Source: Lineus longissimus
Taxonomy: Eukaryota; Nemertea; Pilidiophora; Heteronemertea; Lineidae
Direction: 5' to 3'
DNA length: 64,000 bases
NCBI RefSeq assembly: GCF_910592395.1
Contig: NC_088308.1
Coordinates: 15,021,501-15,085,500 of the forward strand
Shown here: positions 10,080 through 20,521 of the stretch, one piece after another
Numbering within the stretch: the first letter of the stretch is position 1
How the letters are laid out: every line of letters starts with the position of its first letter
Translations under genes and position numbers: made by a program
The notes under the pieces: model-generated
Database searches by the model: none
The model's input: only the letters and a program-made list of their open reading frames with translations
Told to the model about the DNA's origin: nothing

Positions 10080-11560
10080 AACATTGTACATGTATAGTAC
10101 ATAGGTCAAACCAAAGTCGATATGACATGTGATGTATCGTTGCTTGGAGTAAGTACCATAAGAATATCATCAAAAACAAGTCTCTAATAAACGAGATATT
10201 GCACTTTTTACCTATTTTAGTTTTGGCCTCCTGGTGGCCGAGTTGAGTACCAGATCAGATCGAAATTCGGTGTTACATGACGTAGGGAGTCATGTGTATC
10301 AAATTTCAATTTCAAAGCTTTAGTGGTTAAGAAATGTGCCATAGTTACAATCAAATGACCAATTTACGCCATTTGACCTCTGTGACCTTGAAAAGCAGGT
10401 CAGATCAAAAACTCATATGATATGTGATGTATCCTTGCTAGGAGAACCTACCATAAAAATGCTATTGAAAACGAATCACTAAAAATAAGCAAGATATTGC
10501 ACTTCTTACTTTTTCCATTATGGCCCCCTGGTGGCGGAATAAAGAATCAGATCGGGCCAAAATTTGGCATCAGAGGTTATCTGATGTAGTGGGTTATATG
10601 TACCAAGTTTCAAGTTCATAGCTTTACTGGTTAAGAAACGTGCCATAGTTTACCCTCTAACGGCCAATTTACGCCATATGACCTCTGTGACCTTGAAAAG
10701 TAGGTCAAATTGAAAAGCCGTAAGATATGTGATGTATTCGTCCTAAGAGTACCTACCATAAAAATTTTATCGAAAACAAGTCACTTATAAGCAAGATATA
10801 ACACTTTTTAGATTTCCACTTTTGGCCACCTGGTGGCAAAGTTGAGAATCAGATCAAACTGAAATTCAGCACCAGAGGCTATGTGATATAGGGGGTTATA
10901 TGTACCAAGTTTCGAGTTCATAGCTTTAGTGGTTAAGAAACGTGCCATAGTTTTCACTCTAATGGCCAATTTACGCCATATGACCTCTGTGACCTTGAAA
11001 GCAAGGTCAAATTAAAAACCCGTATAATATAAAATGTATATTTGCTATGAGTACCTACAACAAAAGTTTTATCGAAAACAAATCACTTATAAGCGAGATA
11101 TCACACTTTTTAGATTTCCACTTTTGGCCCCCTGGTGGCAAAGTTAGGAATCAGATCGAACCAAAATTCAGCACCAGAGGCTATGTGATATAGGGGGTTA
11201 TATGTATTAAGTTTCAAGTTCATAGCTTTAGTGGTTAAGAAACGTGCCATAGTTTACACTCTAATGGCCAATTTACGCCATATGACCTCTGTGACCTTGA
11301 AAACAAAGTCAAATTAAAAACCCGTATGATGTAAGATGTATATTTGCTATGAGTACCTACAACAAAAGTTTTATCGAAAACAAGTCACTAATAAGCGAGA
11401 TATCACACTTTTTAGATATCGACATTTGGCCCCCTGGTGGCCAAACAGAGAATCAGATCGGACCGAAAATCAGTGTCAGAGGTCAGCTGACCTAGGGCAT
11501 TCTGTGTACAAAGTTTCAAGTTCATAGCCCTGGCAGTTAAGAAACGTGCCACTGTTAGGA
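10080..11560 (-). repeat. ~302-bp tandem array within the GGCTCACC repeat family
   Basis: Five units. The anchor GTTAAGAAAYGTGCC occurs at 10326, 10630, 10932, 11234 and 11536, giving spacings of 304, 302, 302 and 302 bp. Each unit also has ACGCCATWTGACCTCTGTGA, CACTTTTTA and CCCCCTGGTGGC. Units differ at scattered positions, so the array is not newly amplified. Small frames inside are not conserved between units. Confidence 0.9.
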
Positions 11561-11645
11561 TACGACGAGACGACGACGACGACGACGACGACAACGACGA
11601 CGACGGACACAGCGCTATCATATAGACTCCCCTTACGGTGAGCCA
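11540..11645 (-). repeat. Terminus of the GGCTCACC repeat with (ACG)n microsatellite
   Basis: The tandem array ends in GAAACGTGCCACTG, then a (GAC)n run at 11565-11607, then GGACACAGCGCTATCATATA and the terminal CCCCTTACGGTGAGCC. LINE A starts at once beyond it, so the LINE's 5' truncation point is at about 11646. Confidence 0.85.
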
Positions 11646-12112
11646 AAAAGCGAGTCTATTAAAGACGGTTTACTGCTGGTCAATGTTTATATGCCAACCG
11701 ATTTTGGTAAGAGGGAAATGTATTAGAATTAAATAGAGTGTTACAAGAAGTTTCTGCCATTCTAGCTACTAACAATGGAGAGGTTATATAAATAGGGGGA
11801 GACCTGAATACCGACTTCAGCAGGCTTCAGTCGGAACACACCAGAGCACTGCTGGATTTCGTTGAACGGGAAAACCTTATTTGTGGTCTCACGCATAATA
11901 CACGTAATGTTGATTTTACCTTTGAAAGTAAAATAAATGGTAAACGTTCCCTACTGGATCATTTAATCGTATCTCAAGGTGTTTTTAACAAGATTGTAAA
12001 TTACAATGTTCTCCACGAGGGAGATAATACATCGGATCATTCCAGTCTTCATATGGGTTTAGAAGTTAATGCAAGATCTGCTCACGATGAATTGACACAT
12101 GAGGATGAGGCC
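11646..12112 (+). pseudogene. LINE A endonuclease (APE-like) C-terminal part
   Basis: Frame-broken remnant of an apurinic/apyrimidinic-type endonuclease domain as used by CR1/Jockey-type LINEs. Recognisable are GDLNTDFSR (metal-binding Asp/Asn), LLDHLIVS and the terminal TSDHSSLH with the catalytic Asp-His. Upstream parts of the domain are missing: the insertion is 5' truncated. The reading frame passes into the RT frame through an A8 run at 12113-12120, where one frame is lost. Confidence 0.75.
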
Positions 12113-13733
12113 AAAAAAAACCTTGGCATGGAGCAAAGCTGAACCAGATAACATATTGAATTATGAGCAGAATCTTAGCGAGAAACTAAACCATATCGAT
12201 GTACCGATGGGTGCCATAATTTGTAATGATTATTTTTGTACAACTCATGGTGAACAAATAGAACGATTTCATGACGATATAATAACAGCTTGTATGTGTG
12301 CTAGTAATGAAACTATTCCTGTAAGTGAACGAGTACAAGGGAGACATCCGGGTAGAGCTGGGTGGAGTGAGGAAGTAAATGAGAGTAAACAAAGGGCTTT
12401 ATTCTGGCACAATTTGTGGAAGGAAAACGGCAAACCACGTCAAGGGGTTGTAGCTGATGTACGCCGTCACACAAGGGCACGGTATCACCTAGCTACTAAC
12501 AGAAATAAGAAAAACCAAGACAGAGTGGCTGCCAACAAATTAGCAGAGTCTCTTGGCAATGATAACAACAGTGAATTTTGGAAAGGTGTAAAAAAAGTCA
12601 AAGGGTACGGCAGAGTTCTTCCAAATAATATGGATGATAAAATGGGCAGAGAAGCCAGCTATGAACTGTTCGGTAATAAATTTAAGAGGCTATACAATTC
12701 GGTATCATACAATGCAAATGAAATGAACGACATGAAAAGATATATCATTGTGGGAATTGCTACACACTGTGTAGAGGGTCAATGCAGCGTAAACCATAGC
12801 ATATCAGTACAGGAAGTTGAGAGTGGGGTGCAACGTTTGAAAAGAGGAAAACAGGATAGTAATCCGAACTTAGCGTCTGATCATTTTATAACTGGAGGGC
12901 ATAGATTAAATGTATACATCTCGCTATTATTGCACTCCATGATGAGTCATGGGCACTGTCCTGGTGGCTTTGTTCAGTCAAGGGTAATACATATTCCAAA
13001 AAACAACAGGAAGTCGCTAAATGTATCGGATAATTATCGTGGAATCTCCTTGAGCAGCATTATTGGTAAAATTTTGGAGAACATATTTCTCGAAAAGTAT
13101 AAAAATGTATTAAAAACATCTGATGCCCAGTTTGGGTTCAAGTCAGGTCTCTCTACGGCATCGTGTAGTACGGTGGTCAATGAAGAGATAAATTATTATA
13201 ACAGTTGTAACACTGCGGTGTATTGTATGATGCTTGACGCGAGTCGCGCGTTTGATTGCGTCCATTTTATCAAATTATTTCGTCTATTGATCAAGAAAGG
13301 GTTGTGTCCGTTAGTGGCAAGGTTTTTAAATCTTTATACCCAACAGCGTGTAAGAGTTCAGTGGGGGGAACACATATCTTCTGAATTTTCGGTTACCAAT
13401 GGCGTTAAACAGGGAGGAGTATTATCTCCAATACTTTTTGGAATATATATTGATGAACTTTTGGAGGGTTTAAAAACAGCTGGTTTTGGCTGTCATGTAG
13501 GCACTCTTTTTCGCGGCGCTTTCGCCTATGCGGATGATATAATTATGTTGGCCCCAACTTTATTTGGGCTAAAGGTAATGCTTAAAATTGCAAGCAAATT
13601 CTCGATTAAATCATGCATAGCTTTCAATGCGTCAAAAAGTAGGTTCTTGGTGTTTGGGTCACAAGATCCGCAGCGGGAAATTGTATTTGAGGGGACTAGG
13701 ATTAGTATTTCTACTGGGGAAGATCATTTTTGA
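12099..13733 (+). CDS. LINE A reverse transcriptase (non-LTR, CR1/Jockey-like)
   Basis: About 544 residues, preceded in another frame by the endonuclease. RT blocks appear in order: NYRGISLSS (block 2a) near residue 310, AQFGFKSGLST, MLDASRAFDCV (first catalytic Asp), NGVKQGGVLSP and FAYADDIIML with the catalytic Asp pair near residue 475. The motif order is that of APE-type LINEs. The open frame is long and the catalytic residues are present. However, the ATG at 12099 is an artefact of the upstream frameshift: the true protein would start in the missing endonuclease. The frame stops at 13733 while the C-terminus continues in another frame. Not functional as it stands. Confidence 0.85.
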   Translation: MRMRPKKTLAWSKAEPDNILNYEQNLSEKLNHIDVPMGAIICNDYFCTTHGEQIERFHDDIITACMCASNETIPVSERVQGRHPGRAGWSEEVNESKQRALFWHNLWKENGKPRQGVVADVRRHTRARYHLATNRNKKNQDRVAANKLAESLGNDNNSEFWKGVKKVKGYGRVLPNNMDDKMGREASYELFGNKFKRLYNSVSYNANEMNDMKRYIIVGIATHCVEGQCSVNHSISVQEVESGVQRLKRGKQDSNPNLASDHFITGGHRLNVYISLLLHSMMSHGHCPGGFVQSRVIHIPKNNRKSLNVSDNYRGISLSSIIGKILENIFLEKYKNVLKTSDAQFGFKSGLSTASCSTVVNEEINYYNSCNTAVYCMMLDASRAFDCVHFIKLFRLLIKKGLCPLVARFLNLYTQQRVRVQWGEHISSEFSVTNGVKQGGVLSPILFGIYIDELLEGLKTAGFGCHVGTLFRGAFAYADDIIMLAPTLFGLKVMLKIASKFSIKSCIAFNASKSRFLVFGSQDPQREIVFEGTRISISTGEDHF

Positions 13734-13766
13734 ATTTTAATCGGTCCGAACGTACATCATCGGAGA

Positions 13767-14330
13767 GTGCTGGGTTTAATTAATGCCTTGTATAAAAGGA
13801 CTAATACATTAATGGCACAATTTAGATTTGCTAATCGGGACATAAGGTATAAGTTATTTAAGAGTTTTTGTATGTCACTTTATGGTTATCAGATGTTAGA
13901 TGTTTCGAAACCCTATATGGAAGAATTGTATGTAGCACGGCGCAAATGTGTACGTCAGGTTTTATTGTTATCCTATCACACCCACAATGTTCTCCTACCT
14001 TTCATAATTCATGATAATAGCATTCAAATTCAGTTAAAAAAGGGCTTTGTCGAGTTCATTTCGGGAAATTATTTGTCAAATAATATTTATGTCAATATAT
14101 GTTTCAGATTAAGCCAGGGGAGTCGGTCCTCATTGCGTTGTAGTTTTAAGTGGTTGTTTCACAAATATGGCTGGGATAGGGATCACATACCAAATACTGG
14201 GGATATGTTAAGAGAAATAGATAGGGTGAATAATAGACATAAACAAAATAGGGTTGCCCGAACAAATAAGGGAATTTCTGGGGATGAGGGACTTTGGGAT
14301 TGGAATGTTAAATTACGGGGAATTAGCTGA
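13767..14330 (+). pseudogene. LINE A C-terminal domain, separated by a frameshift
   Basis: Continues the LINE A protein after a stop/frameshift around 13733-13766. It includes the thumb-like segment (ALYKRTNTLMAQFRF, SLYGYQMLD) typical of the region after the RT in CR1/Jockey-like LINEs. No terminal CCHC is visible. The element's 3' end was not found as a clear tail; it lies shortly after 14330. Confidence 0.7.
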
Positions 14331-14331
14331 T

Positions 14332-15540
14332 ATTATAAATTTCTTATGTACGTCCGATTAATGGACATTGTGTCATGATCAAGTCCATATGTCAGACCTC
14401 TAGGCCGGTATGGAAATGAATTATTTCACGCTGCACCACGCACTACACAATTTTTTTGTATAGCACCAGTTCTATAAATCTCTGTACAATTTGTTGTGCG
14501 AAATAAACAAGTATATAAAACAGACCCCGTCCCCACTTTCTATAGCCACCTGATATCGTTCTGACCTTTTTTAATTTCTGCACTGGGGCGAGTTTGATTG
14601 GTTTGCTGGCCTTGTGACGTGAAACAATTTTTACACCGAGAGGTTTTCCTGTTTTTCTTCGTGGCATAAGCTTAAATGCATTTGGGCTGGAATTCCTGTT
14701 TTTTTTCGCGCTTGCACGTAGCGGGTCGAGGCTATATAATGGGCTGGGAAAGAACATCGAAAAAAAAATTATGGGCGGGAAGACTTTTGAATTACTTGAG
14801 TCCGCCATGATGGGGGCAATCGTGAGACAAAGAACAAAGAATAAATCAGAAGAAAGCAACAACACGTCTGTCTCTGTATAGGTATTGAGCGGGAACTAAC
14901 TGTATTGTCTATAAGTCAAAAGTAGTAGGCTACATTCCATAACATAGATGGCAGCATAGCATATAACAAGTTGGCGGGAGAAAGATAAGATCACTACTAG
15001 TATTAGTACTATAACACCCACTATTGGACAACATCCTACCCAGCACAAACAATCAATACATATACCGTGATTGCCTCAATCATCAAAAGAAGTCAAAGTC
15101 ACAACCCCTCAGACCAATCAACTCATATCACCCAGATTGTCCCAATCATCAAAATCAAGACAACATCACAACCGCCAGACATACCATTTAATTTGACCCA
15201 AATTGCCCCAACCCCACAGTAAGCCAGCACCCTAAAACAACCCACGCCACGGGTGTTATGCTAGTTCTACAAATAATATAAAAGTTACTTTATTCTAAAG
15301 ACGCTTTATGTTTGGGCCAATTTCGTTGAAACATCGACAGGATGATGATGAGGTATGTGTGAACATTACTATATATGAGCAAGAGTTGTAGTGAAATGTC
15401 TCATCTTTAAAAAAAGAGTATTTATAAGCACTCGCTTTGCATCAATCTCGACAAATTAATGCCTCAATTTTGTTGAAACCACTGTCAGATTGATGACTCT
15501 GCTACGGTGCGTTTATTGACATCACGTCACCTGCTACAGC
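14332..15540. other. Unassigned; contains one unrecognised basic frame
   Basis: The longest open frame (minus, 14443-14865, 140 aa) has a possible internal start in a GCCATGATGG context near 14805 and a Lys/Arg-rich middle (RRKTGKPLGVK). No family was recognised and it may be chance. Around 15000-15250 the strand is A/C-rich with no coding signal. No TE ends were seen. Confidence 0.35.
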
Positions 15541-15548
15541 GGATTGGA

Positions 15549-17461
15549 TACAAATTACAAATTACAAATTACAAAACGTTTATTGAGTCCGTATAAAATT
15601 TACATTTTACATAAGATGAAAATACAATAAACATGAGTGCAGTGCAAATAGAAAGTAAGAATAAAGGAGAAAAATAAGTAAAAGAAGTAGTCAAATAGTA
15701 GTCAAAAATTACTTAAGGATATAAGAAGGTTGGTGAACATAATTATTACATACATTATTATAAAACTTTTCTTACTTGAAAATCTTGGAAACAGAACTTT
15801 GCGACTAGGCGAGCTACATAATTTTCAGCAGTTAATAAATATATTAAAAGATTCTTATCTGAAAGGTCATGGTTTAATCCAATACGATTTTTGTTTAAAT
15901 AGTTTTCACGAAGGTCAGAAAGCAAAGGGCATGAGCATAAGAAGTGTGGTTCATCATCAATGATATTACATTTTAAAGTTAAACAATGGGGACACCACCT
16001 CTTATCTCTTGGGATAATGGGACGGCAGTGACGCCCTTTTTCAATTTGAAGGCAATGATTACTTAAACGTAACTTTGTAAAATAAAACCTGTGCTCCCTA
16101 TTGTGTATATCATCAAGATAGTTTTCGTAACATAATTTGTCCTTGAATGAAACATGTACAAAATTTCCCCTCATTTAAACCTGCATATTTCTGATAAAAG
16201 TTTTCTTTCCAGAATGATTTATACCTCTCCCTCATATGACACTTGATTGTTTTAGAGAAAGAACTTGTATTACATAAATCGAAATCAACTTTCTTTGATA
16301 TTTCCTTATAGAAAGAAAACCATGAATAAGAGCCCTTTGACTCTAAACATTTTGATTCAGAAAAAGCATCCTTCAAAACTGGATTATCAGTGTTATTCAA
16401 ATGATTATAGTAGTTGTAGAGTTTACATATGATGTCAATACCGATAGGAAATCTCCCAAGTTCGCTCATAGAGGGAATGTTTCCAGCTTTTTTATTAACA
16501 CCAAGAAGAAATTTACAGAAACTAATATTTACATGTTCAATGGTGGATTCGTACCATTTTTGTTCAATGGACCAAGTATCACGAAATTTGCCTTTTCGAA
16601 GGTCCTCAGCAGACCAAATTTCAGCTCCATAAGTGCAAATTGGAGATATAAGTTTGTCAAACAAACTTAACCCACTTTTTGGATTGATACCAGTATTACG
16701 TAAACAAGAACGAATGCTGAAAAGGACTTTTTTAGCTTTACAGGACGCATTAAGTTTAGCCTGTGTGAAAGATCCAGAAGAGCTCAACACAACTCCCAAG
16801 TATTTGTAAGAGTTGCAGTTCTCTAACTTGATACCTTTGAAAAAGAAAGCATCTTTACATGCATGACCATTACCACTTAACTTCATCACCTTTGTTTTCT
16901 TTTCATTTATTTCTAAGTTCCAGGAAGTACAGAAAACCTCAAGTTGCTTTAGCATGAAGTGAAGTCGTTTTTCTTTTTTAGGCAAAATAATTATTTTGCC
17001 TAAAAAAGAAAAACGACTTCACTTCATGTCATCTGCGTAGAAGAGATGATCAATGAACCGGCCATTTAGGTTGGGAATATGATCATCAACATTAATATTC
17101 TGGGAGAGATTTGTAGGAAGGTCATTTATAAAGAGATTAAAAAGAAGAGGGCTCAAAGTATCACATTGTTTGACCCCATTTGTACATTTGAAAAAAGAAC
17201 TTTGTCGACCATTTGAGCGAACACATGCAGAACTCTGTAAATACATCTTCTTGATAACATTATAGAAATTACCACGAATATTGTATTTGAGTAACTTGAG
17301 AAAAAGACCATTATGCCATACACTGTCATACGCTTTTCAAAAATCAACAAAACAGGCAAAAAGCGGTGTTTTACCCTTTTTTATATATTTATTAACAAGA
17401 CTGCTGATGGTAAAAAGATGATCTGAGGTTCTTGCCCCTTTCTTAAAACCAAGTTGAGTAG
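15549..17461 (-). pseudogene. LINE B, 3' half (RT, C-terminal domain, 3' UTR)
   Basis: Minus-strand APE-type LINE, second half. From right to left: RT blocks around 17359-17019 (a broken VDF-KAYDSVWH block, NGVKQCDTLSPLLFN, FYADD near 17030), the palindrome that destroys the sequence right after FYADD, then the RT thumb and connecting domain (16985-16113), and a C-terminal zinc-binding stretch (CPHCLTLKC ... HFLCSCP) at 16080-15960. The stop is at 15758. The 3' UTR ends at about 15549 in (TTTGTAA)n, read as CAAATTA repeats on the plus strand. Frameshifts occur near 17339 and 16170. The 5' half resumes at 26381 beyond the LTR element. Confidence 0.85.
16953..17028. repeat. Perfect 76-bp palindrome without spacer
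   Basis: Arms of 38 bp meet at 16990/16991: the left arm starts CATGAAGTGAAGTCG and the right arm ends CGACTTCACTTCATG, with no mismatch. It lies immediately after the FYADD motif of the LINE B RT. One arm is ordinary RT coding sequence; the other is its inverted copy, which puts a stop straight after the catalytic motif. It could be a template-switch (snap-back) event or a library/assembly foldback artefact. Confidence 0.9.
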
Positions 17462-17466
17462 GAGTC

Positions 17467-17637
17467 TGTTATGTATACCAATAAACAGATCTTCAAGGTA
17501 TAATAACGTGGTTTATTTCACCATACGAAAGTTACAAACTGGCTCATCGCGCCAGGCTTACAGAAGACAACGAAATTCCACAGAACATATTATGCGACTA
17601 TTACGACAGTATAACGGGTGTGTCTACAAACACCACA
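17467..17637 (-). repeat. 3' LTR
   Basis: 171 bp, ends TG...CA on the plus strand (TGTTATGTATACC ... AACACCACA). One substitution against the 5' LTR. Confidence 0.95.
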
Positions 17638-17648
17638 TTCTCCCTCCT
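17638..17648 (-). other. Polypurine tract
   Basis: AGGAGGGAGAA on the minus strand directly abuts the 3' LTR, the expected plus-strand primer position. Confidence 0.8.
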
Positions 17649-17905
17649 AATCAGAAAGTAATTAACTAGTCCAAATTATAAACACGGTCAAACTAGAACA
17701 TAGCTCAAACACCCGAGCTTAAAAACCCAAACTAAACATATAACCAACTAAGTGACTATACTACGCAACTGGAAGTGTCTACGGTCACAACCTATTAATT
17801 ACTATAAAATGTCTCATGAACCGTATACATGTATGTGAACAGCGCACACAAGGTAAGCTATCGAATGTTACTAAACCAACAAATGCCACAAAGGGGCTAT
17901 GTCCT

Positions 17906-19639
17906 TCAACAATGTTCAATCAAACGTACAGGTGGTTTTCTCACACGTGCAGATCTCCTCGGAGCTGGGGCTGGACTGGCAACAGCGGTGTTCCCAGAAA
18001 CAGGCAATGGAGCAGGTCCTGCTGGAGGTATCCCTGAGACTGGTGCATGAATCGGAGCCGGACGCTCAGGCTGTACCAGAGGCATGTCTGGCATGATTAG
18101 CTCAGGTTCTACTGGTGCTCCCAATGTCAGTTCTCCACTGCGGCGCAGCTGATCCACGTGTACAAACCTACGTCGGCCACCAACATCAACCATGTACGTC
18201 TGTGGTCCTTGAATCTTAACCACACGACCTGGGAGCCATTTCTCCCTTCCATGTTGGAAGTTGCGCACGCGCACAATCTCATTAAGGACAAAACATCGTG
18301 CCTTCACACCCCGGTTATCATGATTTTTCACCATCTTGTCCTGTTTATCAGTCACATTCTTGTTTAGATCTGGACGTAGCAAGGAGAACCGTGTTCTCAG
18401 CGGACGTTTGAACACTAACTCAGCCGGGCTTACCCCCGTCACAGTATGGGGTGTCGTACGATATGTTAACAAGAAATTATCAACGCGCTGCTGAGGGGTA
18501 CGACGTCGCTCATGTCCTTTCTCCTCCGCCAGAAAATGCTTTTTGAACGCGGTCTTAGCTGATTTCACGATATTCTCAGCTGCGCCGTTTGACTGGGGAT
18601 GATATGGCGGTACCAACTTGTGCTGAATTCCGTTTCTGCGCATAAAATCGGCAAATTCACTCGCAGTGGACTGAGGCCCGTTATCTGAAACCAAAGTTTC
18701 TGGAAGACCTAGACGCGCAAACCAACTACGGAGTGTACAAATAGTTTTCTCAGCAGTGGTGTCCGTTTTCATCAACTCGATTTCCACCCACTTGCTGTAT
18801 GAATCAATCAACATGAGGTAATTCACACGTTCAAAGTATCCAAAGTCAATATGGACTCTCTGCCAAACACGGGTTGGATACGGCCACGGAATCAGTGGTG
18901 CTGGGGCTGGCTTATCTTTCATAGCCAGGCAAGCGTCACATGCACTCACCAAAGTCTCAATGTCCTGATCGATTCCTGGAAACCACAAGTAACCACGCGC
19001 CATAGACTTCATCCTAACCACACCCCAGTGCTCATGGTGTAGCTCTGACAACAATCTCTGTTTATACTTATGAGGTATGACAACGCGCAACTTCCACAAG
19101 ATGCATCCTTGATCTACAGAGAGTTCCTCACGGCGGTTCCAATATGGCTGCAGACTACCGTCAGGTAGCTCTCTTGGCCAGCCATTCTGAATGTACATGA
19201 ACACACGCGACATAACTGGATCTTTCCGAGTTTCTTCCGCTATGTCCCTCGCAGCAACTGGCAGCTCGTCGGCCAGACTGAAATAATTCACCGGTCTCTC
19301 AACAGCGACACGTGCACTATCCAGCGGAAACCTGGATAGCATGTCCGCATTTGCATTCTGGGCGGATCTGCGGTAGTGGATGGTGTAATCATACGCCATC
19401 AATATCAATGCCCATCGTTGTAGGCGCAACGCGGCAAGTGTGGGCACATCGGTGTGTGGCCCAAAGATCTTAGTCAGTGGCTCATGATCAGTGTAAAGTT
19501 CAAATTTCCGTCCGTATAAATACTTATGGAACTTAGTCACACCATACACGATTCCAAGCCTCCTTCTCAATCTGCGCGTAATTTTTCTCACTGTCCGATA
19601 GAGAACGTGAACCAAAAGCAATAGGTCTCTCAGACCCAT
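17906..19639 (-). CDS. Ty3/gypsy pol: RNase H remnant and integrase
   Basis: About 577 residues; the first ~25 are out-of-frame sequence. The rest begins inside RNase H (LYTDHEPLTKIFG, DMLSRFP). Then come the integrase HHCC zinc finger (HHEHWG ... CDACLAMK), the catalytic core with D (HIDFGYF), D (VSDNGPQ) and E (NGAAENIV), and the C-terminal module with the WLPGRV motif. The sequence ends in a Pro-rich, basic tail. The integrase part is uninterrupted with all catalytic residues present. The RNase H start is missing because of the deletion at its border with the RT. Confidence 0.9.
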   Translation of the reverse strand: MGLRDLLLLVHVLYRTVRKITRRLRRRLGIVYGVTKFHKYLYGRKFELYTDHEPLTKIFGPHTDVPTLAALRLQRWALILMAYDYTIHYRRSAQNANADMLSRFPLDSARVAVERPVNYFSLADELPVAARDIAEETRKDPVMSRVFMYIQNGWPRELPDGSLQPYWNRREELSVDQGCILWKLRVVIPHKYKQRLLSELHHEHWGVVRMKSMARGYLWFPGIDQDIETLVSACDACLAMKDKPAPAPLIPWPYPTRVWQRVHIDFGYFERVNYLMLIDSYSKWVEIELMKTDTTAEKTICTLRSWFARLGLPETLVSDNGPQSTASEFADFMRRNGIQHKLVPPYHPQSNGAAENIVKSAKTAFKKHFLAEEKGHERRRTPQQRVDNFLLTYRTTPHTVTGVSPAELVFKRPLRTRFSLLRPDLNKNVTDKQDKMVKNHDNRGVKARCFVLNEIVRVRNFQHGREKWLPGRVVKIQGPQTYMVDVGGRRRFVHVDQLRRSGELTLGAPVEPELIMPDMPLVQPERPAPIHAPVSGIPPAGPAPLPVSGNTAVASPAPAPRRSARVRKPPVRLIEHC

Positions 19640-20421
19640 CTCTCATAGACAATTTCCGGTAAGCGGAACCTACACTTAGGTAGCTTGGCCACAATGTGGT
19701 GCTTGGCCAACCGTTTCAAGACATCCTCCAAACGACGCAGATGCTCCTCAGGTTTTGTTCCCGTCAAAATGTCATCCAAAATACACCCAACGCCGGGAAT
19801 ATTGACCAACACACGATCCATGACAGACTGGAAAATAGATGGCGCTGTTTTTACGCCAAAAGGTAGTCTCTGGAATTGGTAAAGACCCTGATGCGTATTT
19901 ATCGTACACAACGGTTGTGACGCCTCCGTGAGCTCCAATTGTTGGTATGCCTGGGTTAAATCTAACTTAGAGAACACCTCGCTACCAGCCAGCGTTGAAA
20001 ACAAGTCATCTGCCGTAGGTAATGGATAGCTATTGTCCTCCAACGATTTATTGATTGTCACCTTAAAGTCACCACAAATTCGCAGTTCACCCGATGCCTT
20101 GGGGACAACCACGATCGGAGAAGCCCACTCACTGGTTTTCACCTTTTTTAGAATTCCAACCTCAGCCAACCTGTCAAGTTCAAGACCGACTCTAGACTTG
20201 ATGGAGTATGGGACTGGCCTAGCCTTACAAAAGATTGGCGTAGCGCCCTCTTTAAGCTTCAAGTCTGCCTTGAACCCAGTAATAGTACCTGTTTTCCCAC
20301 TAAAAACAGAAGGGTAACGCTGAATGAGCTTCTCAACCTCGGGGTCATCACTAAAAACACCAAAAATATGCTTCCAATCAAGCTTGATAACCCTGAGCCA
20401 ATTTCGGCCCAATAGCGCCAC
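19630..20421 (-). pseudogene. Ty3/gypsy reverse transcriptase, 3' truncated
   Basis: RT fingers and palm: ASPIVVVPKASGELRICGDF, FSKLDLTQAYQQLEL (first Asp), FQRLPFGVKTAPSIFQ and CILDDIL (YxDD box with Ile for Tyr). After KCRFRLPEIVY the frame breaks and RNase H resumes much further along the usual protein. The RT thumb/connection and the start of RNase H, of order 100 codons, are deleted. This abolishes autonomous replication whatever the state of the integrase. Confidence 0.85.
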
Positions 20422-20521
20422 CTTTTGCTACTACTAGGGGTAACTCAGCTTTTTGCCCCTTTATACACAACAGGCACACAAATTTCTCCGACCACCGGAA
20501 TCGCATTTCCTGAATAACTTT

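Noticed and set aside
10100-11560. Regular ~302-bp repeats considered as a CRISPR-like array
   Set aside because: Units are fully repeated with no short-repeat/spacer alternation, and the context is eukaryotic.
17454-17669. Small plus-strand frames in both LTRs (also 26204-26440)
   Set aside because: Identical because the LTRs are identical; opposite to the element's coding strand.
18851-20317. Plus-strand frames across the gypsy pol
   Set aside because: Shadows of the minus-strand RT and integrase, which carry the conserved motifs.
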